64,000 nucleotides of DNA from Cordilura impudica (Eukaryota; Arthropoda; Insecta; Diptera; Scathophagidae). The stretch is taken from positions 95,402,051 to 95,466,050 of the forward strand of contig OY821521.1 of assembly GCA_963682025.1 (NCBI GenBank), in the 5' to 3' direction. Shown one piece after another: positions 12,904 to 24,119 of the stretch; the stretch's first letter is position 1; each line of letters opens with the position of its first letter. The notes under the pieces were generated by a model. It was not told the DNA's origin. It was given only the letters and a program-made list of their open reading frames with translations, and searched no databases. A program made the translations under genes and the position numbers.

Positions 12904-14001
12904 TTACACCTTTTTTGCAAAAAACGATGAAATACTTTTAGTGCCTTTAGCACTTTTAGCCAGTGATTTTTCTTTAGCACTTAAGATTCGTTCCTTTAGA
13001 GGCGTAGCCACTAGAGCGGGAGGAGATGACTTAAAGCTAACATCTTTTATGGTCACGTTATTTTTATTTTCTTCTTCCTCATCCTTATCATCGTCTTCTT
13101 CATCATCTTCATCAAGAGATTCATTATCAATTAGTTTGGATTTTTTCAATTTAGCACCGGCACCATTTAGTAATTTTTGTTTTTTTGTCCCAGCGTCATT
13201 AAGTTTATCACCAGATTTACGTTTTTTCGTTGATGATTTCTTATCTTCCGTTATAGCCTGAATTTCGGAGGGTATTTCCAAGTGTTTTGTAAGTTCGTCA
13301 TGTAATTCCAACGATACATAACCACCCACATAATCACAGGCCATACGTAGGTAGTCGGAATCTTTAGCTGTTTCATCTACGTACTTTTCACTTCTTGCAA
13401 AATTTTGTGAGATAGCACTATGACCACAATATATACCCGACTTGTGTAGACATTCCGCTATACGTTTTGTTTTCAAAGATAACCAAGCCATTGCCTTATC
13501 ATGGTTATATTTATAAAATGTCATATCGGCAGCGGATTTAACATCAGCTATACAATTAAGGGCATTAGGTTCCACAAAACTATTCAACAATCTTGCTACT
13601 GTTGGATCATTATCATCGTGAATGCTATCCAATGCTAAAGCTTTTTTCGTACAATGTTTTCTTAGATGATGCAAAGCCAAAAAGGTAACATCCATGGGTG
13701 TTGTTATATAAATATGACCATTTGAACATATTTCACTATTTATTAACCAACTTCGACGGGGTTCTTTAAATTCTAAAATTTCCATTATTTGCTTATCATC
13801 TCTTGTTATAAATAATGTCGGTTTTCCCTTGCCTGGATGGAAAAAACGTTCCAAATTCAATTTTTCTGTTAAACCATCTTCTAGCATGCGTTGGGATAAA
13901 TAGAATACTTTTCGTAGTGCTGGTGCAGTTTTGGCGCTTTTTGTGGGTGCATCTGGCTCTTTTTTGACATTGGCGGAACGAGTTGTTTTGGATTTACTCA
14001 T
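12904..14001 (-). CDS. Ribonuclease H2 subunit B
   Basis: A non-catalytic subunit of the nuclear RNase H2 heterotrimer, which removes ribonucleotides from DNA and cleaves RNA-DNA hybrids. The single open frame gives 365 residues from the ATG at 14001 (MSKSKTTRS). An upstream in-frame ATG at 14049 would add a hydrophobic stretch and seems less likely. The N-terminal triple-barrel region includes RKVFYLSQRML, FHPGKGKPTLFI and the ILEFKEPRRSWLI segment. A helical part follows with AMAWLSLKTKRIAECL and DYLRMACDYVGGYVSLEL. Then comes a Lys-rich, acidic linker (DEDDEEDDDKDEEEE). The last residues SISSFFAKKV form a PIP box for PCNA. It is somewhat longer than the human protein because of the linker. 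No introns or breaks are seen. An antisense frame at 12941-13261 is a shadow. Confidence 0.9.
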   Translation of the reverse strand: MSKSKTTRSANVKKEPDAPTKSAKTAPALRKVFYLSQRMLEDGLTEKLNLERFFHPGKGKPTLFITRDDKQIMEILEFKEPRRSWLINSEICSNGHIYITTPMDVTFLALHHLRKHCTKKALALDSIHDDNDPTVARLLNSFVEPNALNCIADVKSAADMTFYKYNHDKAMAWLSLKTKRIAECLHKSGIYCGHSAISQNFARSEKYVDETAKDSDYLRMACDYVGGYVSLELHDELTKHLEIPSEIQAITEDKKSSTKKRKSGDKLNDAGTKKQKLLNGAGAKLKKSKLIDNESLDEDDEEDDDKDEEEENKNNVTIKDVSFKSSPPALVATPLKERILSAKEKSLAKSAKGTKSISSFFAKKV

Positions 14002-14212
14002 TGTTAAATTTGAAGATAAAAAAAATAAAAATCTGTGCTTAAAATTCAATGTGGAAAATTGCGCGAACTAAAATTTGTTTACATTTTTGTTTGTGCTGCC
14101 ATATTTGAGAGAATCATTCAAAATAGGGTTTCCATGTCAGTGTGGCCAGATTGTTGGCCATTTAGTTGCAAAAATATTTTATTTCTAAAACGAAAATCAT
14201 AATCAACCATTA

Positions 14213-14679
14213 GTCGGGGGTCACACAAGGCAATTTTTATTGCGCAACTTTTTGGCAATTCTCTTTTGAACTTGCTTTTATGTCCACACACGACAATTTC
14301 TTCGGCAATTTTACTGTTTTGTTTTGCTTTTATTTTCTTATAATTTGACATTTGTGCTCTAGTCCCGATCCAAATATTCTTTCCATTTAACATAATAAAT
14401 GCAATGGTTTTCCTCAACCAAAGTTATTAATTTTTCAATTAAATCCCGATTCCATTTAAAGCCATTTTAATAAAGTAAACAATAATTACAAATTATTCAC
14501 ACCAAGAAGCGAAACACCGAATGAAAAGAAATGTCAAATATTCAACCAAAAAAAAAAAAAGCGAATGAGAGAATTGCTTGAAATAGCCGAGAACCGGCAA
14601 TTATTTTTCTCTTTTTATTCCCCTCACATCTATAAACTCAAGAATTGCGCAACTAAAATCGTCGTGTGTGAACTGCGAC
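14213..14679. mobile_element. MITE family M1, copy A (TTA duplication)
   Basis: 467 bp with TTA at both flanks (14210-14212 and 14680-14682). The left end GTCGGGGGTCACACAAGGCA and the right end GTGTGTGAACTGCGAC are imperfect inverted repeats, and TTGCGCAACT recurs just inside each. A second copy lies at 62872-63353. The 3-bp TTA duplication suggests the PIF/Harbinger group. Confidence 0.85.
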
Positions 14680-14682
14680 TTA

Positions 14683-15477
14683 TATTATAATTCCATATTT
14701 TAGAGAAAGACGGCACCACTCATTGTTCTCCCGCATATTGCTAGCAAAAGTGCCGCCGCATTTAAACGTGTGAAGTTATCCATAGAAATTTAAGTGGAAC
14801 GAGTGTGGAATATGTTTTAAAGACACTATCACTTATCAAATTCCCATCAAGCATTATTATATTTTAGTATGTGTGACACCAACGATGCTTGATGGAAAAT
14901 CAAAAATTTTAAATTTTTGGCGTGCTGTACGAGTGATTTTGAAGAATGTATTGTATTTTCTCATCAAGCACGTACACACTTTAAACGAGATTTCAAACAG
15001 AACGGGCGCTAAAAATGTCGGATGAAAAAAGTGTTTTGTTTTAATTAATTCTTTTCTAAATAAAACGTTAGGAAACTTGGCCTTATAATAAATTTTATTT
15101 GTTTTATTTATTAAAAAACAAATAAGTTTGAAGTCACATTAAAATTAACACTTCTATCTTGTTTCTCCCGCTGTTGACACTTCAAAGTAAAATGGAAAAT
15201 AAATGCCGTACAGGTTGTACAGCAAATTTATATGCTAACGTCAAGCACACGTACACGAGCTTAATGTCAAGCATTTGACAAGTATGCCCTTAATAGTTTT
15301 AATAAATTGATAAAAAAAAAAAGCAAACATTAATTTTAAAAAAATTATAAAAAGAAACATCTGTAGCGATTCTTAAACTGTTTTACAGAAATTAAAAACA
15401 AAATAAAGAAATTTAATATCAAATTGAGAAAATGCGAGTGTATGTATAGAGTTGTGTTATCAAAATTTATTTTTCTA
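14683..15477. other. Unassigned sequence with short inverted words
   Basis: It contains CCCATCAAGCAT (near 14846) and ATGCTTGATGG (near 14884) in inverse orientation, and further CATCAAGCACG and GTCAAGCACACG words up to 15280. This may be a decayed repeat. No coding frame is recognised. Confidence 0.35.
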
Positions 15478-16660
15478 AGATCTCCCGATGGTTTGGAAAA
15501 TGAGATGTACACTGTTGGACGGCATATAAACCCACAATATATTGGGGTATGACCCATGCCGGGCATTTTCCAAAAAGTCCTATAATAAGCCTTTGAGTGA
15601 AAACCATAAAATTACAATATTTTTTTCAACTTTAAATTAAATTTCTGAATCTCTTCCGATGATTTCGGAAACAAACCATGTACTGATAGACTCCCTTATG
15701 AACAAATTAATATATGTCCCATGTGGGGCATTATTCCAGAAGTCCTACAATTACCCTTGGAAGATATCTATAAAATTAAAATAGGCTTTTTTTAATTCAA
15801 GTGCAAATTCTGAAGCTCTCCCGATGAGTTGGACAACAAACCAATACTATTGGTATTGTCCCCTATTATGAATAAAAATTGGAAAAAAATTCGATGGGGA
15901 AAAAAGTAGTTATTCTCAATGCACTTAAATTTGTTTTCCCTCAAAAAATTTCCCTTGCAAAATAGACGGAAGTTTTTATAAAAATGTAAGAAGTTTTTTG
16001 ATAAAACAAAATTTAAATAAAAAAATTAATATTTTATTGTTCTTGTAGGTTGAAGACCACAAATAAAGCCCAACTTCAATTTTTGTTAGCTTTAACGAAA
16101 GTCAATTCAGACATTGATTGCGTTTTCCATAGATTCAGCCCGCAATTGACTTCTAGCAATCCTTTAGCTATTTCGTTGTTGTTATTGTACAACATCAATT
16201 TCCTCCACAAGTTCTCGCATCATATGTAGCTATGCTATTCATTTTTTTTTATTAAATTTTTCTTTAAAACAAATTTATTTTCGTTTGCACACAAAAAAAA
16301 AATAAAAAATTAATTGCTTCGAAATTCGATGATGCCATTTATTCACTTTTTGGTTCACGCGGAATTTATAATTGGAGGATTTTTTTCTTGAGAAAAGTAT
16401 TTTGCGTGAGAAAGAAATTCCTTGAGAATATTCGTAATTGGCCGGCTTATGAACACACGAACAAACTAATATATATATGTCCCATGCGGGGCATTTTTCA
16501 GAAGTCCTACAATTATCCTTGGAACAAATCCATAAAATAGGCTTTTTTAAATTCAAGTGAAAATTCTGAAGCTCTCCCGATGAGTTGGAAAACAAACCAT
16601 ATGTCAATGGACTCCTTATGAACACACGAACTTGCGGGGCATTTTTCCAGAAGTCCTGCT
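15478..16660. repeat. Minisatellite, unit about 170 bp, interrupted
   Basis: The phrase CTCCCGATGAGTTGG, then AACAAACCAT, a TCCTTATGAACA phrase, GGGGCATTTTTCCAG and AAGTCCTACAATTA recur in order. Units start near 15480, 15650, 15815, 16460 and 16570. A non-repeat block of about 550 bp (15880-16430) separates the units. Confidence 0.7.
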
Positions 16661-16741
16661 ACAGCTAACGTTGATATTATAAGGTAGTAACTCCCGATTC
16701 GCGTGATTTTCCTCGGAGCATTGCGTATGTAACTTACTTTA

Positions 16742-17268
16742 CCCCGCTATCTCACATCACACTGCAAGTTCGAAAAACTCAATCCACTCACATTTTTTTA
16801 CTAATGCACACACATTTTCCGCAGTGGTCACACTAATGGCATCAAATATTTCGTGCGAGTAGTGGCAGACACTAACGATGATTAATGTTACCCTGTTATA
16901 AATTTAATGCAAATTTACTGGATTCTGTAAAATTGTAATTAAAGTTTTAACTTGTTAAGTTTGTTAATTATAGAGCATAAATATTATTAACTATTATTAA
17001 AATAATACTAATAATAATAAATGTAAACATTTTCCCTCAAACATGTGCCTGTATAATAAACTCGGTAACTCTACTTAAAATAAAATAAGAGAGAGAAGTA
17101 TACAAATTTTTTCAAGTTTACGCTTCGACACCATTTTAAAATTGAGATTGCAGTCAGATGTGTGAGCATAAAATTTAATGGCGATGGATTCGACTAATTC
17201 GAACAATTTTTCGTTGATAATACGTACACAACGATTTTACAATTTCAGTGTGATGTGAGATAGGGGGG
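16742..17268. mobile_element. MITE family M3 (TTA duplication)
   Basis: 527 bp. The left terminus CCCCGCTATCTCACATCACA and the inverse of the right terminus differ at one base over 23 positions. TTA flanks both sides (16739-16741 and 17269-17271). There is no coding capacity. Perfect-length TIRs and a TTA duplication again suggest PIF/Harbinger. Confidence 0.9.
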
Positions 17269-17271
17269 TTA

Positions 17272-18433
17272 AATCAAAATAAAACTAAATTAATTCAATA
17301 ATGTTTTTTTTCTAAACAACAAAATTTAAACAAAATAAATTATTATGTATAATAAAGAAGGAAAACATGAATAGAAAAAAACTACACACAACAACAACAT
17401 GATAATGGTAAGTAAAAAACTTTCATGAACTGATCAAATCCATTAACCCAAATTTAAAATTTTCTGATTTTTGAAAATAATTTATTTTGATATAGCTTTG
17501 CAATTTATAATCGGATGGAAACATTACATATATCATTGGAAAGTTTATTGAAGTCTCTTTTCTATGACGTATGAATCATTAACACATTAAGGGCTAATAA
17601 GGATTTCCAGCTTTTTTAAATACAATAAAATTTATATATGAAAAACCACAAGTTATTTTTGCATTTTAAGAATAAGTTAATTTATTTTTTTTGCTGTATT
17701 AAATAAAATTATTCAAAATTTGTTTAAAAACCAACTGAAATTTTAATCAAGATACATTCATTATATAAAATGTTTCCAAAATAATCATGGGAAATACAAA
17801 ATATCTATTATGTCACTATCAAAGCCACTATAATCAGAAATAGATTTTTTTCCACTGATGTGAATGGAAAAAGAGTGTACCATAAATAATATAATTAATA
17901 TTATTTGTTCTAAGCAATAATCAGTCCGATAGATATAATTTATTAAGTTTAAAACAGATGAAGCAACAACATTTTTAAAAAGTTAAAGTAACAAACAGAT
18001 AATGAAATTACTGCTTTTTTCGAAGATTGAAAAAAAAAGTAATTCTATTGAATAAAATTCCATTTTTCAACTAAATCCATTTTCTTTTTTGTGTAAAAAA
18101 GATTTAAATGCAAATGTAATTGGCGAGTTGGCTATGTCCCAAACCTAACCTACAATTTCAATTATAAAATAGTATATTAGCAATTTTAGTACATTTGCAA
18201 CAGAAAAACAAAGTTTTCTCTTTTTTAATGTATTTCAAAATACAATTTATTGTTCTTCAAAACAAAATTTTGTTAAACAATATACAATGCAAAATTTTTT
18301 AAAATAATTAATACGAAGAAAAAAATAAATTAAAAAACAAAATATAGAAACATAAACTTTGTGGTACATCTGGTGAAATGATGAAGAATGGCTTCCTCTT
18401 AGGCGTATTGTTGGGTCAGAAAATTTAATATAA
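17272..18433. other. AT-rich intergenic DNA, nothing assigned
   Basis: Long A and T runs, with short stretches such as CATATATCATTGGAAAG that also occur near 33950 (CATTGGAAAGCTTACTTGA). No gene or complete element is recognised. Confidence 0.4.
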
Positions 18434-19450
18434 AACAAGTGTTAAATTCGGCTGTGCCGAATCTTTGATACTCTCCACCTGCATCTTAAACTCAATATTA
18501 TAACCAATATTGGGTACGGCTACCACTTTAAAACTATTGTCGGTACTGAAGTTAGAATTTTGAATACCAATTAAAGTTAAAGTTAATTACTTTTCTTGTT
18601 GACCAGTTTCTATTATAATTTCTTGTTATCAAAAACAATGATCGTGTCTTCTATAGAAAGATTTAGTTACTATTTGAAAAATGGCATTATATTTCTTTTA
18701 TTAGAGTAGAAAACCCCTAAGTACTTCATAGAACACCAATGAAATTCATTATTTAACGCAGCCGGAGTTACAACACCCAAAGTTTGATCCCCATAAGAAT
18801 GTTTTGAGATCTTAGAAGTCATACAATAATTCAAAAAAAGCATTCAACTGTTTCTTTGCAAAAATTTCGAAATATTAATATTAAAAAGAGCAAATATTAA
18901 AATATTTCTATCTGAATTAGCTAGTAATATTTAATTTTTCATTATTCATTTTTAATACTAATTTTTAATTTTTTCATTTTACCTTTTTTATTTTTAATTT
19001 TTCATTTGCATTTTTCGTTTTTCATTAGAAATTATAATTTTCTTTCATATTGGCGATTTTTATTATATCGTGATAAGGATAAAAAAATATGTGGCAACAC
19101 TACTAACATAGCTCATGGTAGTTGTGTTTGTTGGTATGATTGCAACATTTTTTTGTGACCTTTTTGAACTGTGAATGTTGTTATACAACAATTATGTTCA
19201 ACCACTAAAATATTACAACAAACACACTGGATTTTTTGTTTTTTTAGAGGTGTCTACATATTTTTGCGCGTATCTAAGCACAATGATGCCCGATTTACCC
19301 CATTTTAAATATCAACCTTGTGGAAATAATGGCAAATGATATTATCGTAACCTTACCCAGGTAAATGGTTTATTTTGTGAATGAGCGTGATTTCAACAAA
19401 CACACGAACAGACGGACATCGCTTTATCGACTCGGGCTGTGATAAGGATC
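18434..19450 (-). mobile_element. DINE-1/Helentron-like family 2 (copy d)
   Basis: Reverse orientation: AACAAGTGTTAAATTCGG, the hairpin TTCGGCTGTGCCGAA, GATACTCTCCACC, then a body matching copies a and c. An inverse GTCY-like stretch GAACAGACGGACATCG lies at 19405. The 5' end is not clear. Confidence 0.65.
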
Positions 19451-19512
19451 GAAGAAACTATCAGACGCTTAGCAAAATGAAATTTAATGAACATCTAATT
19501 ATTTTTAATATA

Positions 19513-19929
19513 CTAAGCTGCTTGTCTCTTTTCACTGTTTTTGCGGGTGAAGTCTTCAGCATTCTTCATAAATTTGTTACGATCTTTTAAAAACTCCTCC
19601 GCCAAATCCGCATGCAATGGATGTTCTGGCTCTTGATCATTTATAAATGCAATTAGAGAGTTGATAACTTGATTTGTAGGTGTGAAGGTTTGCAATTTTG
19701 CGTACTTGTGTAATCGATGTTGGGATGATAAATCTTAGTTTTAAAATTAATGTTTGGAGGTTTGAAAGGATATTCGGTCGGAAAATTAATTTCAATACGA
19801 AATGCTCCCTTATTATAGGGTTGATTATCTGGTACAATCAGACCAGTCCAACGCAATTTCACGAAAGGATTTTAGCTGGCATTGTTGGAAATCTGTTAAT
19901 TCCTTACGTAAACGTCGAGGTGATGTCAT
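19513..19929 (-). pseudogene. E2 ubiquitin-conjugating enzyme pseudogene (UBE2L3/Ubc10-like)
   Basis: The remnant starts at 19929 with MTSPRRLRKELTDFQQC and LKSFRE. After a deletion of about ten codons and a frame change it continues as [36 protein letters not shown] and TKIYHPNID. The next block should hold the catalytic cysteine (family pattern HPN-x-x-x-x-G-x-x-C) but is deleted. The text resumes near NCKP, changes frame, and ends with [31 protein letters not shown] and SEKRQAA at a stop (19513). Overall similarity to the UBE2L3 class is clear. No introns are present, so a retrocopy is likely. Two deletions and frameshifts exclude activity. Confidence 0.85.
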
Positions 19930-19984
19930 TTTTAAATTCTTTCTTTTAACACATACTCTCTGTCTGTCGTGGGTCAACCCCATT

Positions 19985-20592
19985 CCCCCTTATCCAATTG
20001 ATCCGAAACTTGGTCCATAGTCTTGCTGTGACTACAGATTAATTTTGGGGTAGTCACGCACAGTCATCCATAGTCACGGAGTGATCTGAATGTCATTTTC
20101 CCTCATCCGATCGATCTGAAACTTGGTCCATACACTTGCTGTGAAAAAAAGATTAACTCTGACTTAGTCACGCACAGTCACGGAGTGATTTAAAAACCAT
20201 TTCCTCTTATCCGATCGATCTGAAACTTGGTCCATATACTTGCTGTGAAAAAAGATTAACTCTGACTTAGTCACGCACAGTCACGGAGTGATTTAAAAAC
20301 CATTTCCTCTTATCCGATCGATCTGAAACTTGGTCGATAAACTTGCTGTGAAAAAAGATTGACTTTGACAGTCACGGAGAGATTAAAACCTCACTTCCCC
20401 TCATCCGATCGATCTGAAACATTGTCCATACACTTGCTATGAAAAAAGATTAACTTTGACATAGTCACGCACAGTCCCGGAGTGATTTAAACCCCATTCC
20501 CCTCATCCAATCAATCTGAAACTTGGCCCACAGACTTGTTGTGACCAAAGATTAATTTTAATATAGTCACGCACGGTCACAGAGATTCAAAA
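19985..20592. repeat. Satellite-like tandem array, unit about 100 bp, six units
   Basis: CCGATCGATCTGAAACTTGG or variants recur at about 19993, 20107, 20211, 20313, 20405 and 20507 (spacing 114, 104, 102, 92 and 102). Each is followed by CTTGCTGTGAAAAAAGATTA and GTCACGCACAGTCACGGAG. The array begins within 60 bp of the E2 pseudogene start. Confidence 0.9.
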
Positions 20593-21469
20593 CTCATATG
20601 CATAAGGAAAGAGTTTTAATAAAATTCAGGGAAATTAAAATAACGTTTTAGCATTTAAACATAGGAATTATAACACAACATCGTATAAAATTCACAATAT
20701 ATATATATATATATATATGCAGTGCCGATATTTTAAATAGCACGTTTTATAAAAAATGTGAGCACAAGTGAAAAACAATTTCTTGCTATAAAATTTCGGT
20801 GAATTTGTTGTTAAAAAATGGGGAAGAAAATGAAAAATAAAAAACTTCGTGATTACCTGGTGATTTATGTGTAGAAATAGTGTATACAATTTCAAAAGAA
20901 TCGGTCGAGTAGATTTTGAGTTATGATGAAAATCGATTTAAAGTTTTTTAAAAACTGATTTATATACGATATTCCGTACACAGTGCCGTTGAAGCAAGCG
21001 AAGGTTTGACAAAAATGGGGACGAAAACGGCCAACGAGGTCTTATTCGGGACACTACATACATTCCAAAAATCGCGGAGCGGAAATGGGAGCTGGTTATA
21101 TATATAGTCAATTTGACAGAAAATTTAATTAGTTCTTTTAATTAGAAGAGTAACCATAGAATTACGGTGCACCCTTACTCTTGCATACATACGTACGTAT
21201 ATATATACATATACATACGTATATGTAGGTATATATAGATATATGTACCTATACTTACTCACTCATCTGATAAATCATTGCAAAAAATACAGGGAATACA
21301 ATTAATGAATCATAAACTATTTTATTATTAAGACATGAAAACAATATAACAAACTTTATCGGCTAAATGTATCCTATAATATTGGTTATAGATGAGTAGA
21401 AGAAAACTGTATAACTGCTCGCTTAAGCTGTTGACGATACGAAGGATATTAAATTAATTTTGTACTTGT

Positions 21470-23090
21470 CCCAGAATTTTAAGAATTCGCGATGAATACT
21501 CTTTCCTGCTTGCTCTGACCGAATCCCAACCCAACATCATCGTCGAAATAGGCGAGACATTCTCTATGATCTAAAATTATGTGTATTCGCAAAGTAATGC
21601 TGACACCGGTCACAAGGATCATTTTCTCCAATTCTTCCGTTAGCCTTTCCAACTCGGAATCATTGGATCTCGTAATGGAAAAACAATTCCCGACAATTTT
21701 GTTCATTGCTTTGAAAGCGGATAAAAATGGGGTTATTATAGAACCCCAATATCTGCTTCTTTTAATAACCTTCTGCAATCGTTTCCCTCGAAAGTCTCCG
21801 TGGTAATTTTTGGAAACCAGCTTCAATTATGTTGGCCTTATCAAAGACTTTTCTCGACCAAGTAGAGGAACTAATCCTTTCCAGAAGAGATGATTAACAA
21901 AGCCTGCAATATGTGCAGTTCTGGGACAACAAATTTCTCGAGAACACAGACATCATCGTTGTCTTTAAAAATTGGCTCGTGAGTGATACTACAAGACTGC
22001 TTCGGCATTGTTTTTTTCATTCGCAAAGTACAAAAGTGTTCATAATTTCCTTTTAGATCCCCATATGTTTTCAGTCGATGAGAACTTTCCTGACTTTCGG
22101 CTTTTAGAGCTTCATAATTTCTCAGAGTATTCAAAGAAATGGAACAATATGGACAAGGGAATGAGGCAGTCGCCGTTTGTTGCCCATTTATAAGTAATAG
22201 GACTTTGATATCTGAAGAAAACTTGAACGGGATATCAATAATCTTAATCAGATCGAAAAGGAACTTCAAGTTATCGTAACTTTCTTTAATTTGGGGTACT
22301 GCGCACAACATAATTAATCTACGAACGCTAGACAATTTCGATTCCTTTGCTACTACATATACCACCAGTTGAATACAAATTTCGCTTATGGGTACATACA
22401 TATCTCTGAATCAATTTGTGAATCTTCATACTCAGGTTGAATAGTCAATATAGTTGACGCAATTCTTCCTTGATCTTTTTCTGGAAATTTCGATACCACG
22501 TTCATGATATTTCTATGAGGTCTCGCGGTATCCGAACGATGAACACACCGGTGCTCGTGGCCTCGCTTCATCTCATTGAAGCATTTCGAGCACATTTTTA
22601 TATAATTACTTCTTGTGGCAGTAGTATTTTTGCCATTTTCTTTCAATTTCATTGAAGATGAAGTTTAATTGGGAACACTGGATTAATTCAGTACGATTTT
22701 CAGATTTTCCCTTACATTTCCTGCACCCGTCCCGTTGAACAAATGTAGCAATTGCAAATTCCTCCAAAATTTACTAATTTATCGCTTGCTCTTGTGTGTG
22801 CTGGTAATGTTACACTCTCATATTTTGGCATTTCAGGTAAGCGCCTCGTGAAAATATTCTTTTCATGTTCAAATACTGCGTGGCTGTAGGTCCGACAAAT
22901 GCTCTTAGGAAATTTAACATTATCTAGGAAAACTTCTCTATTTTCACACTTATATTAAACAATTGAACTTTTTTTTATTGCCAAACACAATTTTCCGACC
23001 ACAAGGCGCACATATTTTAAGTCGAATTTCTTCATGAGTATACTGCAGAGTCAATGGAACTATCATTTCTTTCTTTTCAGAATATTACAA
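21470..23090 (-). pseudogene. Degenerate transposase-like coding region of the CACAGTG element
   Basis: Minus-strand frames at about 23000-22740, 22652-22386, 22401-21871 and 21826-21479 follow each other with stops and frame changes. Recognisable pieces in order are FLDNVKFPKSICRTYS, KMCSKCFNEMKRGHEH, KIIDIPFKFSSDIKVLLL, SFPCPYCSISLNTLR, VLEKFVVPELHILQ, SKNYHGDFRGKRLQ, LSAFKAMNKIVGN, LVTGVSITLRIHIIL and DDDVGLGFGQSKQE. The C-x-x-C, ELH, YHG-x-F-x-G and GLG-x-x-x-Q blocks recall a repetitive transposase-like family found in Hydra and some insects. I cannot name the family with certainty. The gene is clearly dead. Confidence 0.65.
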
Positions 23091-23360
23091 ATAATGCGCT
23101 CAGTTCAACGACCTCAAAACAACTAACACAAAAATGACAAGTAACCAGCAAGTGCTTTGTTTTGTTTTGGCAACACATCGCCACTTCATATATTGAGTGT
23201 ATGTCTATGCTTTTTGGGGAATGTAAACAATTTTTGGGAATGTCGGGTCTTCGTAGTATAAGTAAGTGGAACAAGAAGAGAAACGGAATCGCCAATTTCG
23301 TCACTAGAAACGTTGAGCGCATCTCTGTGTATAATAATATAAACAATTTTATACGGACAT

Positions 23361-23625
23361 ATATCGTCACCTTAAAGACCAAACAACCTATCAGCAATTT
23401 TCAAAAGTTTACAGGAGAGAGAAAAAACGTTATAAAATTGGAACTATTTGCAATATTGAAACGAAAATTATATATTCTTAATTTGGTTATAGCTTGGTTA
23501 TTTGTAATATTAAGCGTTCAAAATTTTGCATACATATGCGTTATGATATAGGTAATAATATTAAATAAAAAAACTCAATTTTGAAATTTTTGCTGATAGG
23601 TTGTTTGGTCTTTAAGATGACGATA
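23361..23625. repeat. Foldback / small MITE nested in the CACAGTG element
   Basis: The arms ATATCGTCACCTTAAAGACC (from 23361) and GGTCTTTAAGATGACGATAT (to 23625) are inverse of each other for about 45 bp. They also share CAAACAACCTATCAGCA. A loop of about 175 bp separates them. Confidence 0.75.
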
Positions 23626-24119
23626 TGTATATTCGTATATATAGGCGCGCGCGTGTCTGTGTATATAAGTTAGTGAATTAATGAGAGAATTTACATAGCG
23701 GAAGAACAGATTCGCCGATTTCGTTGTGTAGGTGTGTATATAGGTATATACAGGTGTAAAAGTGAGGGTTCAGCGTAATTCTAAAATTACTCTTATAACT
23801 AAAAGAATTAATTGAATTTTCTGCTGACTTTATTATATATAATCAGCTCCGATATCCGCTCCGCGATTTTTCGAATGTATGTAGTGTCCCGGATAAGACC
23901 TCGTTGGCCGTTTTCGTCCCCATTTTTGTCAAACCATCGTTTGCATCAACGGCACTGTGCGTATAAGGCCGGTCGCTGGAAACGCTATATCTTCTTGAAT
24001 TTTGTTCCGATTTACTGTCGACATGTTGTACATTCAGAAAAAAAAAAATGCAAAAAGGGTTTAAAACTAAACCCCCCTTATAATATTACTTCTAGTTTTT
24101 TTTATTTTTTATAAAACGA

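Larger units (their letters stand above)
20979..23959. mobile_element. DNA transposon with CACAGTG termini (CMC/Chapaev-like), degenerate
   Basis: 2981 bp. The ends CACAGTGCCGTTGA (20979) and TCAACGGCACTGTG (to 23959) begin inverted repeats alignable by eye for about 215 bp (to about 21195 and from about 23745). CGTA flanks both sides (20975-20978 and 23960-23963), a 4-bp duplication. A 5'-CAC terminus with a 4-bp duplication is the pattern of Chapaev-type elements in the CMC group. A broken protein on the minus strand occupies the interior. A smaller inverted repeat is nested at 23361-23625. Confidence 0.8.

Noticed and set aside
12941..13261. 106-codon plus-strand Ser-rich frame
   Set aside because: Antisense shadow of the acidic linker of RNase H2B.
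23162..23551. 129-codon plus-strand frame inside the CACAGTG element
   Set aside because: It overlaps the nested foldback arms and has no recognisable domain. Probably chance.
20979..23959. Reading the CACAGTG element as a RAG/Transib transposon
   Set aside because: The heptamer matches, but the duplication is 4 bp rather than 5, no RSS nonamer spacing was seen, and the protein blocks are not clearly RAG1-like.
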